A stretch of 64,000 bases of DNA from CAVWNR01 sp963756525 (GCA_963756525.1 CAVWNR010000009.1:744001-808000), one strand, 5' to 3'; counted from the stretch's first letter, positions 42,930-54,167 are shown. Program-made: numbers and translations. The notes: generated from the sequence alone by a model not told the origin.

Positions 42930-43577
42930 CTACTCCAGCAAGCCCTGGCGCATCGCCTCGGCGACCGCGGCGGCCCGGTCGGAGACACCGAGCTTCTCGT
43001 AGAGCCGCTGGGTGTATGTCTTGATCGTCGACACGCCGAGGTACAGCTCCGCCGAGGCCTGCGGGATGGACAGCCCGCGCGCGAACGCCTGCAGCACCTG
43101 GCGTTCCCGCTCGCTGAGCACCGGCACGTCGGCGCGCGACCGCATCCGGATCTGATCGACCAGCCCGCCGGCGAGCTCGGGCGGCACGACGGTGTGCCCC
43201 TTCGCCACCCGGAGCACCGCCTCGACGATCTCCGCGCGGCGGGTGTCCTTGCTGAGGTAGCCCGCGGCGCCCTCTTCGAGCGCCTTGAAGACGACCGTGC
43301 TGTCGGTGACCGCCGACAGCAGGATCACCCGGGTGGGCAACTTGTCGCGCGCCACCGCGTGCACCACGTCGACGCCGTCGAGCTCGGGCATCTGATAGTC
43401 GACGAGCGCGACGTCGGGCTGCTCGGCGCGGATCAGCTCCAGCCCTTCGCGGCCGTCGCCGGCTTCGCCGACCACGCGGATCTGCCCCGAGTTCTGCAGT
43501 CCGCGGGTCACTCCGTCCCGGAAGAAGGGATGGTCGTCCACGACCACCACCCGGACCAGCGTGCCCGACGTCGACAT
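42930..43577 (-). CDS. NarL/LuxR family response regulator
   Basis: 215 residues from ATG 43577. Receiver domain: VVVVDDHPFFRDG acidic pair, phospho-acceptor Asp in VALVDYQMPELDG, and the Lys in LSKDTRR. A LuxR HTH follows at the C-terminus (LSERERQVLQAFARGLSIPQASAELYLGVSTIKTYTQRLYEKLGVSDRAAAV). Partner of the HisKA_3 kinase encoded 4 bp downstream. Confidence 0.92.
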   Translation of the reverse strand: MSTSGTLVRVVVVDDHPFFRDGVTRGLQNSGQIRVVGEAGDGREGLELIRAEQPDVALVDYQMPELDGVDVVHAVARDKLPTRVILLSAVTDSTVVFKALEEGAAGYLSKDTRRAEIVEAVLRVAKGHTVVPPELAGGLVDQIRMRSRADVPVLSERERQVLQAFARGLSIPQASAELYLGVSTIKTYTQRLYEKLGVSDRAAAVAEAMRQGLLE

Positions 43578-43615
43578 GGCCGCTCCCACGGTGCAGTTGC
43601 GCCAAGCTTAGGCGA

Positions 43616-44836
43616 TCACTCCCCGGATCCCGCTCCGGTGGCACGCAACGTCGGCACAGCGAGCAGCACGGCGCAGCCGCCGGCGACCACGAGGAACGGC
43701 AGCCAGGGGGCCGTTCCGAACAGAGCGCCGCCGGCCGCGGCGGCCACCGCGATCGCGGCGGTCTGCGCGGTGGCAAAGCTGCCCTGGGCGTGACCGAGAC
43801 GGCTGCGCGGAACGTGCTGGGCCAACAGCGCCTGCGCGGCCGGGTAGGCCAGCGCGGTGGCGACGCCTTCGACGGCGCCGAGCGCGATCACCAGCGGGAT
43901 GGACGCGATGAACGGATAGGTCGCGACCAGCAGCACCGAAGAGGCGACCGAGACGAGCAGGAGACGTCCAGGGTCGACCCGGTCGGTGATCCGACCGGCC
44001 AGCGCCGACACCACCACGAACGGAATGCAGAACAGGCTCCACGACAGGCCGATCTGCCACGAGCTGGCGCCCCGGTGGTCAAGCAGCAGCGTCCAGCACG
44101 CCTCGTACACCCCGCTGGCCAGCCCGGTGATCGCGGCGGCGGCGAAGACCGGCCGCAACGCGACGATGGCACGCAGCCGCATCGCGCCGCCGGGTGCGGG
44201 CGCCTCGGCGGGCGCCGGCTGCGGCGCGTCGGCCCGCAGGCCACGCACGTGACAGAGCAGCGGCAGCGACGCGGCAAACGCCGCGCCGGTCGCGAGCAGG
44301 AAGACGGCGCTCATGTGCGCGGTGCCTGCCGCGCCGGCCAGCAGCGGGCCGACGCCCAGCCCGGCGGTCTGCGCGGCGAAGATCGCGGCGTAGGCGCGGG
44401 TGCGGCGCTCGCTCGAGATCCGGCGTCCGATCAGCACCAGCGCGATCACCTCGGCGGCACCGGCTGCGGCGCCCTGCCCGGCCCGGACGCCGATCAACGC
44501 GCTTGATGAGACGGGAATGAGGAACGCAGCGGTGGCGAGCGCGTAGCCGGCCACGGCGGCGAGCAGCAGGATGCGCGGCGACACCCGGTCGCTCAGCTTG
44601 CCGATCGGGTACTGCGCGGCCAGCGCGCCGACGAAGAACGCGGCCATCGCCAGCCCGATCATCAGGTCGGACGCGCCGCGCTGCTGCATCCAGGCCGGCA
44701 GCAGCGGCAGCACGAGGCTGGCGGCCAGCCACTGCAGGAAGGTCACCGCGGCGAGCGCGGTCACGAGGCGGCGGCCGTCGATCGCCGCGCTCGCCCGGGA
44801 GGCGAGCGCCCTGGGCGCGTTCACGGTCTGCGTCAT
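43616..44836 (-). CDS. Major facilitator superfamily transporter
   Basis: 406 residues from ATG 44836, preceded by a GAGGGGAGA-type ribosome site. Twelve membrane helices with the MFS loop motif in QYPIGKLSDRVSPRILLL after helix 2. Drug-efflux-like in type. It is the first gene of an operon with the response regulator (38 bp gap), kinase and mprF. In that setting export of an antimicrobial or a lipid would fit, but the substrate is unknown. Confidence 0.88.
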   Translation of the reverse strand: MTQTVNAPRALASRASAAIDGRRLVTALAAVTFLQWLAASLVLPLLPAWMQQRGASDLMIGLAMAAFFVGALAAQYPIGKLSDRVSPRILLLAAVAGYALATAAFLIPVSSSALIGVRAGQGAAAGAAEVIALVLIGRRISSERRTRAYAAIFAAQTAGLGVGPLLAGAAGTAHMSAVFLLATGAAFAASLPLLCHVRGLRADAPQPAPAEAPAPGGAMRLRAIVALRPVFAAAAITGLASGVYEACWTLLLDHRGASSWQIGLSWSLFCIPFVVVSALAGRITDRVDPGRLLLVSVASSVLLVATYPFIASIPLVIALGAVEGVATALAYPAAQALLAQHVPRSRLGHAQGSFATAQTAAIAVAAAAGGALFGTAPWLPFLVVAGGCAVLLAVPTLRATGAGSGE

Positions 44837-45229
44837 GGCCGGCTCTCCCCTCTCGAGTGCAGGTAACCGGGCGGCGACCGGAGCCCCTCGGCCGCCGCCC
44901 GGTGGAAAACAGCCCATGCGCGCCGCCCCCCGTACGGCACACATGGGCTGGTCATTGCCGGGCGCGCTCGAGGTGACCGGTCCGGATCGTGTTCAGCGAT
45001 CAGGCCGGCGTCCTCCGGGTTGGGAGCCCGTCCGGTGCTGGCTACCAGCTTGACGCACCCGCAGGCGGTGCCGCGTCGACCGGATGGACCCCGTGCCGGC
45101 CGGCGTTCGGGTCGGCCGATCGGACGACATGGCGATCCGCCGTCCGCTCCACCGCTCGACCGGCACCGTCGAGCCGCTCGTCCGACGAGGCTTCAAGCAA
45201 CGAGGAAAACGAGCAAGCAGGAGCCTTCG
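44837..45229. other. Intergenic region between the MFS operon and the second small membrane protein gene
   Basis: About 390 bp with no convincing gene. It should hold the promoter for the leftward MFS-RR-HK-mprF operon and for the rightward small gene. The last 45 bp resemble the region upstream of the first small gene at 39225 (shared cgaggcttc, gcaacga and caggagcc blocks). Confidence 0.6.
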
Positions 45230-45460
45230 ATGACCAGCCAGACCGCCGCCCGCACCGCGCAGAACCGCCCCAACGTCCTCGCCCGCGTCGGCGCGGTCCT
45301 GCTCCTGCTGGCCGTCGCCGCGATCGCCATCACCGTGACGCTGCTGCTCGCCCGGCACGTCGGCGGCGACGCGCACGCGATGCTGCACGGCATCAGCCAC
45401 ATGCCCGAGCCGGTGCGCAACCTCCTCGGCGGCGCGGAGCTCTCCCACCTCTCACGCTGA
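45230..45460 (+). CDS. Small membrane protein, paralogue 2 (76 aa)
   Basis: 76 residues with one membrane helix (about 18-42) and the tail MLHGISHMPEPVRNLLGGAELSHLSR, which matches the 39225 gene at nearly every tail position. CAGGAG precedes the ATG. It stands upstream of, and divergent from, the MFS/two-component/mprF operon, while paralogue 1 stands at the operon's far end. Function unknown. Confidence 0.75.
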   Translation: MTSQTAARTAQNRPNVLARVGAVLLLLAVAAIAITVTLLLARHVGGDAHAMLHGISHMPEPVRNLLGGAELSHLSR

Positions 45461-45471
45461 CCTACAGCGGC

Positions 45472-45636
45472 CTAGCTATCCCCGACATCGTCGGCGGCCG
45501 GAAAGGCCGCGCCACACTCCTCGCAGAGCACCGGATGCGACGCAGTGTTGAGCCGACCGCACTGCGGGCAGACCCGATTCAGCCAGCAAGCGGGATCGCC
45601 GCCACTGTCGTCGAAATCATCCGGACCCGGGCCCAC
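45472..45636 (-). CDS. Small zinc-ribbon protein (54 aa)
   Basis: A 54-residue frame from GTG 45636 with two treble-clef cysteine pairs: CPQCGRLN and CEECGAAFP, 16 residues apart, and acidic ends. The Cys pattern and its fit between genes support a real protein; the start is uncertain because no strong ribosome site is visible. It lies 21 bp downstream of the acetate transporter gene on the same strand and could be its last operon gene. Confidence 0.6.
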   Translation of the reverse strand: MGPGPDDFDDSGGDPACWLNRVCPQCGRLNTASHPVLCEECGAAFPAADDVGDS

Positions 45637-45657
45637 CCGGCCGACGATACGTCGCGC

Positions 45658-46302
45658 TCAGCGCGGCGTGACGTGCCTGCCCTGCAGCATCGGCCGCCGG
45701 TAGGGGAACAGCGGGAAGATGTCCCGGCCGATCGTCGCGTTGGCGATCTCCGCCCCGACGATGTACCAGGCCATCGCCGCCAGCACCATCTCGGCGTAGC
45801 CGGACGCCTTGGTCACGTTCGCGTACGGGCCGGCAGCACCGATGCAGGCGAGGATCAGCGTGATGTCGAAGACGATGAACGTCCACAGGACGAACCAGTT
45901 GGTACCCAGCGTCGCGACGGTGAAGATCAGTGTGATCACCGTCCACATGATCAGGAAGATCAGCACGGCCTGCATGGCACCGTCCCCGGCGCGTGGGACG
46001 ACGTAGAGGTTCAGCGCGATAAAGCTGAACCAGAACGCACCGTAGGAGGTCATGAACGCGGCTGGGAACAGTTCCCCTTTCGCGAGCGCGAAGAACCCCG
46101 CGATCAGCTGTACCAGCCCGCCGTAGAACGCCGCCAGGGCGAACACCAACACGGTGCCCTTCGGGTTGAACTGGCCGCTGGTGTAGAGGCCCAGCGTGAA
46201 GGTCGTCAGCGCGAAGCCCCCGACGCCCACCGGCACGGGGTTTGCGATGAACGACTTTCTCGGTACCTCAGCCGCGGTGAAGCCTTCCGCACTCTCCGTC
46301 AT
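45658..46302 (-). CDS. GPR1/FUN34/YaaH family acetate/succinate transporter
   Basis: 214 residues from ATG 46302, with GAGGGGG in front. The family signature N-P-x-(P/V)-(V/L)-G-(V/G) is visible as FIANPVPVGVGGFALTTF. Six membrane helices follow, with TSYGAFWFSFIAL and GTNWFVLW between them. These proteins take up acetate and related short acids. The gene is divergent from an acyl-CoA synthetase gene (46471) and 2 kb from acs, so the three likely form an acetate/propionate assimilation set. Confidence 0.88.
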   Translation of the reverse strand: MTESAEGFTAAEVPRKSFIANPVPVGVGGFALTTFTLGLYTSGQFNPKGTVLVFALAAFYGGLVQLIAGFFALAKGELFPAAFMTSYGAFWFSFIALNLYVVPRAGDGAMQAVLIFLIMWTVITLIFTVATLGTNWFVLWTFIVFDITLILACIGAAGPYANVTKASGYAEMVLAAMAWYIVGAEIANATIGRDIFPLFPYRRPMLQGRHVTPR

Positions 46303-46470
46303 GTAGAACCCCCTCTGTGACATGGGGTTAGGCGGCCGTTCAGGGCTCTGTTGACCGCGACCGTCGACCCGACCTATCGTCAAAATCGCGATCACTTACA
46401 ATACCCGCGCGCACCCGGGGCCACCAGGGGCATGATCTTGCCTCGGTGCCCGGCCGGCGAGGAGGCTTTC

Positions 46471-48351
46471 GTGCGCCCCTATGACACCGCATTCCGCCGC
46501 AGCCTCGACGATCCCGAAACGTTCTGGCTCGACGCCGCCCGCGACATCAGCTGGACGCGGCAGCCGACCCGTGCGCTCGACGCGTCGAATCCTCCCTTCT
46601 ACCGCTGGTTTCCCGACGGTGAGCTCAATACCTGTGCCAACGCGCTAGACCGCCACGTCGACGGCGGACGGGCCGAGCAGAATGCGCTGATCTACGACAG
46701 CCCGGTAACCGGCAGCAAGCGCGGATATACCTACCGCGAGCTGCGCGACGAAGTGGCCCAGTTCGGCGGCGCGCTGAGATCTCTCGGCGTCGAGAGAGGC
46801 GACCGGGTCATCATCTACATGCCGATGATCCCCGAGGCTGTCATCGCCATGCTGGCCTGCGCGCGGATCGGCGCAGTGCACTCGGTCGTGTTCGGCGGTT
46901 TCGCCCCCAACGAGCTGGCGCTGCGCATCGAGGACGCCGAGCCGAAAGTAGTGATCAGCGCGTCGTGTGGCATCGAGCCGAGCCGCGTCGTCGAGTACAA
47001 ACCCATGCTGGACAGGGCGATCGAGCTGTCTGCGCACAAGCCGCAGCGCTGCGTGCTCTTCCAGCGGCCGCAGGCAGTCGCCGAGCTGACGACCCGCGAT
47101 ATCGACTGGCGTGACGCGGTCGCCGCGGCGCAGCCCGCCGACTGCGTTGCCGTCAAGGCCACCGATCCGCTCTACATCCTCTACACGTCAGGCACGACCG
47201 GCAAGCCGAAGGGAGTCGTCCGCGACAACGGCGGGCACGCGGTCGCGCTGCGCTGGAGCATGAAAAACGTCTACGACACGGGGCCCGGCGACGTGTACTG
47301 GGCGGCGTCGGATGTTGGCTGGGTGGTCGGCCACTCCTACATCGTCTACGCGCCGCTGATCACCGGGTGCACGACGATCCTCTACGAAGGTAAGCCGGTG
47401 GGCACGCCCGACGCAGGGGCGTTCTGGCGGGTCATCTCCGAGCACAGCGTGAAGGCGCTGTTCACCGCGCCGACCGCCCTGCGAGCGATCAAGCGCGACG
47501 ACCCGAAGGGCATGTTCGCGCGAAACACCGATCTGTCCTGCCTGAACTACCTCTACCTCGCCGGGGAACGGCTCGATCCGGAGTCCTACCAGTGGGCCAG
47601 CGACCTGCTCGGCATCCCGGTGATCGACCACTGGTGGCAGACCGAGACCGGCTGGCCGATCACCGCCGACCCGATGGGGCTCGACCCGCGGCCCGCCAAG
47701 CCGGGCTCGTCCACCTTCCCGATGCCTGGCTACGACGTACGCGTCGTGGACGAGAAGGGCGCCGACGCGCCGCCCGGCACGGACGGCTCGATCGTCATCC
47801 GCCTGCCGCTGCCGCCCGGGACGCTGCCGACGCTGTGGCACGACGACGAGCGCTACGTCTCGTCCTACCTCTCCTACCTGCCCGACCACTACCTGACCGG
47901 GGACGGCGGGCACTTCGACGAGGACGGCTACCTGTTCGTCATGGGACGCACCGACGACGTGATCAACGTCGCGGGTCATCGGCTGTCGACGGGCGCGATG
48001 GAGGAGGTCATCGCCGCACACCCGGACGTCGCCGAGTGCGCGGTGATCGGCGTACACGACGAGCTGAAGGGACAGCTGCCCCGCGCGTTCGTGGTCCTGA
48101 AGTCGGGCGTCGATGCCGACCCGGCCGCCGTGGAAGCAGAGCTGGTCCGGATGGTCCGCGACCAGGTCGGCGCCGTGGCATCGCTCAGGCAGGTCGACGT
48201 GGTGTCGGCGCTGCCGAAGACGCGCTCCGGCAAGATTCTGCGCAAGACCATGCGCGGCATCGCCGACGGGCACGACGAGCCGGTGCCGTCGACGATCGAG
48301 AACGCCGCCGCGCTCGACGACCTACGGCCGGTGCTGGCCACCCGCCGCTGA
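46471..48351 (+). CDS. Propionyl/acetyl-CoA synthetase-like AMP-forming ligase
   Basis: 626 residues from GTG 46471, preceded by GCGAGGAGG; the frame is open to 46351 but that part is leader. All ANL motifs are present: YTSGTTGKPKGVV (P-loop), DHWWQTETGWPI, LTGDGGHFDEDGYLFVMGRTDDVINVAGHRLSTGAMEEVI, and PKTRSGKILRK with the acetylatable Lys. It resembles PrpE-type synthetases more than Acs. It activates a short-chain acid as its CoA thioester, fitting the divergent acid transporter. Confidence 0.9.
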   Translation: MRPYDTAFRRSLDDPETFWLDAARDISWTRQPTRALDASNPPFYRWFPDGELNTCANALDRHVDGGRAEQNALIYDSPVTGSKRGYTYRELRDEVAQFGGALRSLGVERGDRVIIYMPMIPEAVIAMLACARIGAVHSVVFGGFAPNELALRIEDAEPKVVISASCGIEPSRVVEYKPMLDRAIELSAHKPQRCVLFQRPQAVAELTTRDIDWRDAVAAAQPADCVAVKATDPLYILYTSGTTGKPKGVVRDNGGHAVALRWSMKNVYDTGPGDVYWAASDVGWVVGHSYIVYAPLITGCTTILYEGKPVGTPDAGAFWRVISEHSVKALFTAPTALRAIKRDDPKGMFARNTDLSCLNYLYLAGERLDPESYQWASDLLGIPVIDHWWQTETGWPITADPMGLDPRPAKPGSSTFPMPGYDVRVVDEKGADAPPGTDGSIVIRLPLPPGTLPTLWHDDERYVSSYLSYLPDHYLTGDGGHFDEDGYLFVMGRTDDVINVAGHRLSTGAMEEVIAAHPDVAECAVIGVHDELKGQLPRAFVVLKSGVDADPAAVEAELVRMVRDQVGAVASLRQVDVVSALPKTRSGKILRKTMRGIADGHDEPVPSTIENAAALDDLRPVLATRR

Positions 48352-48359
48352 CGCGCCGC

Positions 48360-50330
<1,971 letters not shown>

Positions 50331-50511
50331 CAGTTTCCTACCCGTCTCCCGCCATGCGGGCGCCGTCGGTTCCAGCCGGTGGGCGCGACACCACTGCGGG
50401 GGGGGCGCGCTGCTCTGCGGAGACCGGGCAGCACCCCACCGTGCGAATGCCCGCCCCACCTGGTTATATCGCGTTTTGCCCGGCGCGCAAGGCCGGCAGC
50501 GGGCCGCCCCG

Positions 50512-51255
50512 TCACGGTGACTGCCCGGCGAATACGCCCCGCGCAACGCCGACCACCACCGGTACCACGCCGAGGCAGACGAACGCCGGCAGGAAACACA
50601 GGCCGAGCGGCGCCATCGCCCACACGCCGGCACGCTGTGCTCGGGCCCGGGCGGTCGCCGCCGCATCGGCCCGAAGGTCGGCCGCCACCTGCTCGAAGCC
50701 GCTCGCCAGCCGGATACCGCTCTCCGCGCTGCGACAGGCGGTGCGCGCGACCGGGCCGAGCAGCGGGTCGTCGGCAACCGCCTGCCAGGCGGTCGCCGGC
50801 TCGGCGCCCAGGCGGAGCAGTCCCGCGACGTGGGTGAGCCGGTCCGCGGCGCAACCGCCGGCCGCCGGTGCACACGCCGCCAGCGCGGCGCCGAGTGGTT
50901 GCCCGCTGCGCAGTGCCGCGGCGAGCAGATCGAGCACGAGCGGGACGCATCGGCGCTCCTGCACCGACGGCTGCCCACGCGCGCGCGCCTGCACGCGGCA
51001 CACCGCCAGCCCGACCGCGGGCGCCGCCGCGGCCCCGACGGCAGCGCCGTACACCGGGCCAGCGACAGCGATGGCGAGCACCGCCACCCCGGCCGCCGCG
51101 GCCCAGCCGAGCGTGCGCGCCAACGGGCGCGCCCGCCGGGCGGTGACGGGGCTCTCCCGGGCGGCGCGCTGCGGGGCTGTCCGGCGTGCCCGACTGCGGG
51201 TCCGCGCGCCGGCGAGCCAGACGGCCGCGGCTAGCCAGCACAGCGCAATGGTCAT
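50512..51255 (-). CDS. TadC-like type II secretion F-domain protein
   Basis: 247 residues from ATG 51255, overlapping tadB by 4 bp. Hydrophobic N-terminus, then a T2SF domain (VPLVLDLLAAALRSGQPLGAALAACA, RTACRSAESGIRLASGFEQVAADLRADA) and C-terminal membrane helices. It forms the inner-membrane platform of the Flp/Tad pilus with TadB. In relatives the pilin gene follows directly; here about 180 bp of other sequence and then acs follow. Confidence 0.86.
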   Translation of the reverse strand: MTIALCWLAAAVWLAGARTRSRARRTAPQRAARESPVTARRARPLARTLGWAAAAGVAVLAIAVAGPVYGAAVGAAAAPAVGLAVCRVQARARGQPSVQERRCVPLVLDLLAAALRSGQPLGAALAACAPAAGGCAADRLTHVAGLLRLGAEPATAWQAVADDPLLGPVARTACRSAESGIRLASGFEQVAADLRADAAATARARAQRAGVWAMAPLGLCFLPAFVCLGVVPVVVGVARGVFAGQSP

Positions 51256-52199
51256 GACCGTTGCGCCCCGGCAATCAACCGCGCGGTCCACGCCAGGCCG
51301 AGGCCGTCGAGTAGGGCGCCGGCGCAGAGCAGCAGGTGGCCGGCAGGCGTGCCGAGCAGCAGGGCGAGCGGGCGCGCGCCGAGCGCGCTGCCCAGTACGA
51401 CCCCGATACCGGGTAGCCCAGCCAGCAGGGCAGCCGACGAGCGGGCACCGGCGGTGGATGCCGCCACGTCACGCCGCTGGGCGAGCTGGCCGGCGACGTC
51501 GTCGTCGACTCGCCGGAGCACGTCGACGGGGGCCGAACCGGTGAGCGCGATCACCCGCCACGCGACGGTCAGCGGGCGCAGCTCGGCGCTGCCATGGGCC
51601 TCGAGCGCAGCGGCGACGTCGGTGCCTTCAGCGGCCGCGGCAGCCGCCGCCGCGAAAGCCGGCCTGTGGACGCCTGCGACGGGTGCGGCCGCCGCGAACG
51701 CGCTCGACACCGCACTTCCCGCCGCCAGCTCCGCGCAGAGCAGGCGAAGCGCCGCCGCAAGCGCCCGCCAGTGCGCCCCCTCGAGGCGGCGCCGCGGAGC
51801 GCAGTGCCAGGTCCAGCCAATGGCGGCGAGCACGGTGGCGACGGCGACGCCGGACGCGGCGTCGGCGACCAGGCCAGTCACAGCCCCCGCCAATCCGGCG
51901 ACACCGAGCCACAACCGCAGGGTCGGCCCGGGTGGCTGCACGCGCCGCCACCGCATGGCGGCCAGCGCTGCGGCGCTGACCGCGGGCAGCGCGGACCGCT
52001 GCGGCACAGTCGCAAGCCGCTCGGGACCGCGCTCGGGCGTCAGCTCCGCTGGATCACGTTCGGACGCCCGCCGCGGTGCACTCGACAGCCGGTCCGCGAG
52101 CCGGGACGCCGCTTGCAGCCGGCGCAGCCGCATCTCCGCCCGCCGCGGAAGCGGGCAGAGCACCGCGGCCACCGCCAGCAGCACCCAGCACCAGATCAT
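51252..52199 (-). CDS. TadB-like type II secretion F-domain protein
   Basis: 315 residues: an N-terminal membrane helix, an Arg-rich cytoplasmic stretch, two helices, and the T2SF domain (LRLLCAELAAGSAVSSAFAAAA, AWRVIALTGSAPVDVLRRVDDDVAGQLAQRRDVAASTAGARSSA) with a closing hydrophobic pair. Platform protein of the Flp pilus. It overlaps tadA and tadC by 4 bp each. Confidence 0.87.
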   Translation of the reverse strand: MIWCWVLLAVAAVLCPLPRRAEMRLRRLQAASRLADRLSSAPRRASERDPAELTPERGPERLATVPQRSALPAVSAAALAAMRWRRVQPPGPTLRLWLGVAGLAGAVTGLVADAASGVAVATVLAAIGWTWHCAPRRRLEGAHWRALAAALRLLCAELAAGSAVSSAFAAAAPVAGVHRPAFAAAAAAAAEGTDVAAALEAHGSAELRPLTVAWRVIALTGSAPVDVLRRVDDDVAGQLAQRRDVAASTAGARSSAALLAGLPGIGVVLGSALGARPLALLLGTPAGHLLLCAGALLDGLGLAWTARLIAGAQRS

Positions 52200-53365
52200 C
52201 GCGGCGCCACCCCCGCTGACCGCAGCACCGCCGGCGGCTCGACGCCACGGCTGACCAGCAGACGGCCGAGCGTGGCCGCGCCGGGCGCCGGACCCAGTTC
52301 GGCCGACCAGGCGGGGACGACCCGCAATGAGTCGCCGACGAGCTCGAGGACGCCGAGCTCGTCGACCGTCCTCGATCCGTCCGGGGCGCGGCGCAGGTGC
52401 ACGACCGCGTCGACGGCGCCGGCCACCTGGCTCGTCAGCGCCGAACGGGTCAAGCCGCCGAGCGCACCGAGTGCGGCCAGCCGCGCCGGCACGTCGGCCG
52501 CGCTGTTGGCGTGCAGCGTCGCTGCGCCGCCTTCATGGCCGGTGTTGAGCGCGACGAGCAGCTCGGTGATCTCGGCGCCGCGGAACTCGCCGACCACCAG
52601 CCGGTCGGGTCGCATGCGCAGTGCCTGGCGGACCAGCTCGCGCAGCCCGACCGCGCCCGCGCCCTCGACGTTGGGCATCCGACTGACCAGCCGCACCACG
52701 TGCGGATGGTCGACGACAAGCTCCCGGGCGTCCTCGATGAGCACCAGCCGCTCATCAGGCGACGCGCAGGACAACATCGACGCGAGCAGCGTTGTCTTCC
52801 CACTCCCGGTGCCGCCACTGATGAGGAACGCCACCCGGGCGGCGACGAGGGCCCGCAACAGCCCCGCCACCTGCGTCGGCACCAGCGCGTCCAGGTCGAA
52901 CTTGCGCCGAGCCAGGACGCGCAGCGACACCGTCGTCTGCTCGGTAATCGGCGGCAGCACGGCATGCAGCCGGGTGCCGTCCGGAAGGCAGGCGTCGACG
53001 AACGGGGCCGCGTCGTCCAGCCGTCGCCCGCCGACGCCGGCCAGCCGCTGGGCCAGGCGGCGCACGGCGGCATCGTCGGGGAACCGGACGCCCGCCCGCT
53101 CCAGCCCCCGGCCGCGGTCGAGCCACACCTCGCCGGGCCCGTTGACCAGCACGTCGGTGACGTCCGGCAGGGCCAGCAGCGGCTCGAGCGGCCCGGCGCC
53201 GGACAGCTCGGCCGCCACGTCGCGGGACAGCTCGGCCAGCACGGCGTCGTCTGCCAGCACCGCCGCCTCGGCGCGCACCAGCGCCGCCAGCTCGGCAGAG
53301 CGCGCCGCAGGATCGCCGACCGCGAGCCGGCGGCGGACCCGATCGACCAGATCCGGCTCAGCCAT
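52196..53365 (-). CDS. tadA: TadA/CpaF-type secretion ATPase
   Basis: 389 residues from ATG 53365. VTDVLVNGPGEVWLDRGRGLER, PFVDACLPDGTRLHAVLPP, Walker A ISGGTGSGKTTLLASML, Asp box LVLIEDARELVVDHPHVVRL, Walker B-like RPDRLVVGEFRGAEITELLVALNTGHEGGAATLHANS. It powers assembly of Flp pili. It overlaps the CpaE-like gene before it and tadB after it. Confidence 0.94.
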   Translation of the reverse strand: MAEPDLVDRVRRRLAVGDPAARSAELAALVRAEAAVLADDAVLAELSRDVAAELSGAGPLEPLLALPDVTDVLVNGPGEVWLDRGRGLERAGVRFPDDAAVRRLAQRLAGVGGRRLDDAAPFVDACLPDGTRLHAVLPPITEQTTVSLRVLARRKFDLDALVPTQVAGLLRALVAARVAFLISGGTGSGKTTLLASMLSCASPDERLVLIEDARELVVDHPHVVRLVSRMPNVEGAGAVGLRELVRQALRMRPDRLVVGEFRGAEITELLVALNTGHEGGAATLHANSAADVPARLAALGALGGLTRSALTSQVAGAVDAVVHLRRAPDGSRTVDELGVLELVGDSLRVVPAWSAELGPAPGAATLGRLLVSRGVEPPAVLRSAGVAPR

Positions 53366-54122
53366 CGCCGCCACCGGTCGGTCCGCCGAGCCCGTCGAGC
53401 CCGCCCAGCCCGTCGAGCCCGCCAAGCCCGTCCAGAACGCCGCGGGCAAGCCGCTGCGTCGGTCTCGGCAGCATGCCTGGGTCGAGCGGCGCGTCGCCGC
53501 GCGGATGAGCGCCGCGCAGCATCCCCAGGAGCGGCGCGCCCACCAGCTCGGCGACGCGAGCCGGCGGCGCCAGCCCGCGCCGGTGAGCGACCACGACGCC
53601 GATCCGGCCCGGCCCCAGGCCCAGGGCCACCGCACGCGCCGCGCTGACCGAGCGCACGTCTGCGCCCGCGACCAGCACCGTCATGACGCAGGACTGCGCG
53701 GCCACCGCCCGGGCGGCGCCCGCGCACCGCGGCAGGTCGACCACCACCGCCCGGCACCGGCGGGCAACCGCAAGGACCTGGCGCACGGAGTCCGGCTCGG
53801 GCGCCGAGTCGGCCGAAAGGAAGCCGACCGGCCCCCAGTGCGGCAGGCTTTCGGCGAGCACCCGCGGCTCGAGCCGTCCGCCGCGCAGCCGCAGGTCGGA
53901 CCACCGCGGGCCGGGCACGTCCTCCGCGCCGAGCAGCACATCGATGCCCCCAGCGGCCGGATCGAGATCGATCAGGAACCCGGACGCGGCGGCTGCCAGC
54001 GCGGCGGCGAAGGTGCTGGCACCCACGCCGCCGCTGCCGCCGACGACGCCGATCACCGGCGCGCCGATCACCCGCTCGCCGGTCGCGGGGGTATCGAGCG
54101 GCGGGGCGAGCAGTCGGTCCAC
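53358..54122 (-). CDS. CpaE/Ssd-like MinD-type ATPase of the pilus locus
   Basis: 254 residues from GTG 54122, chosen because the shared 45-bp element then lies 46 bp upstream, exactly as before the pilin gene. A deviant Walker A GVVGGSGGVGASTFAAAL is near residue 24, followed by LIDLDPAAGGIDVLLG. The end of the protein is a tandem GLGGLD repeat with matching 9-18-bp DNA repeats at 53385-53440. CpaE/Ssd proteins position the pilus machine or affect septation. First gene of the upper pilus half. Confidence 0.87.
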   Translation of the reverse strand: MDRLLAPPLDTPATGERVIGAPVIGVVGGSGGVGASTFAAALAAAASGFLIDLDPAAGGIDVLLGAEDVPGPRWSDLRLRGGRLEPRVLAESLPHWGPVGFLSADSAPEPDSVRQVLAVARRCRAVVVDLPRCAGAARAVAAQSCVMTVLVAGADVRSVSAARAVALGLGPGRIGVVVAHRRGLAPPARVAELVGAPLLGMLRGAHPRGDAPLDPGMLPRPTQRLARGVLDGLGGLDGLGGLDGLGGPTGGGDG

Positions 54123-54167
54123 GCCACCGAGCCTGACTGGCCAGCAGGCACCAGAACAGCCCAAACG

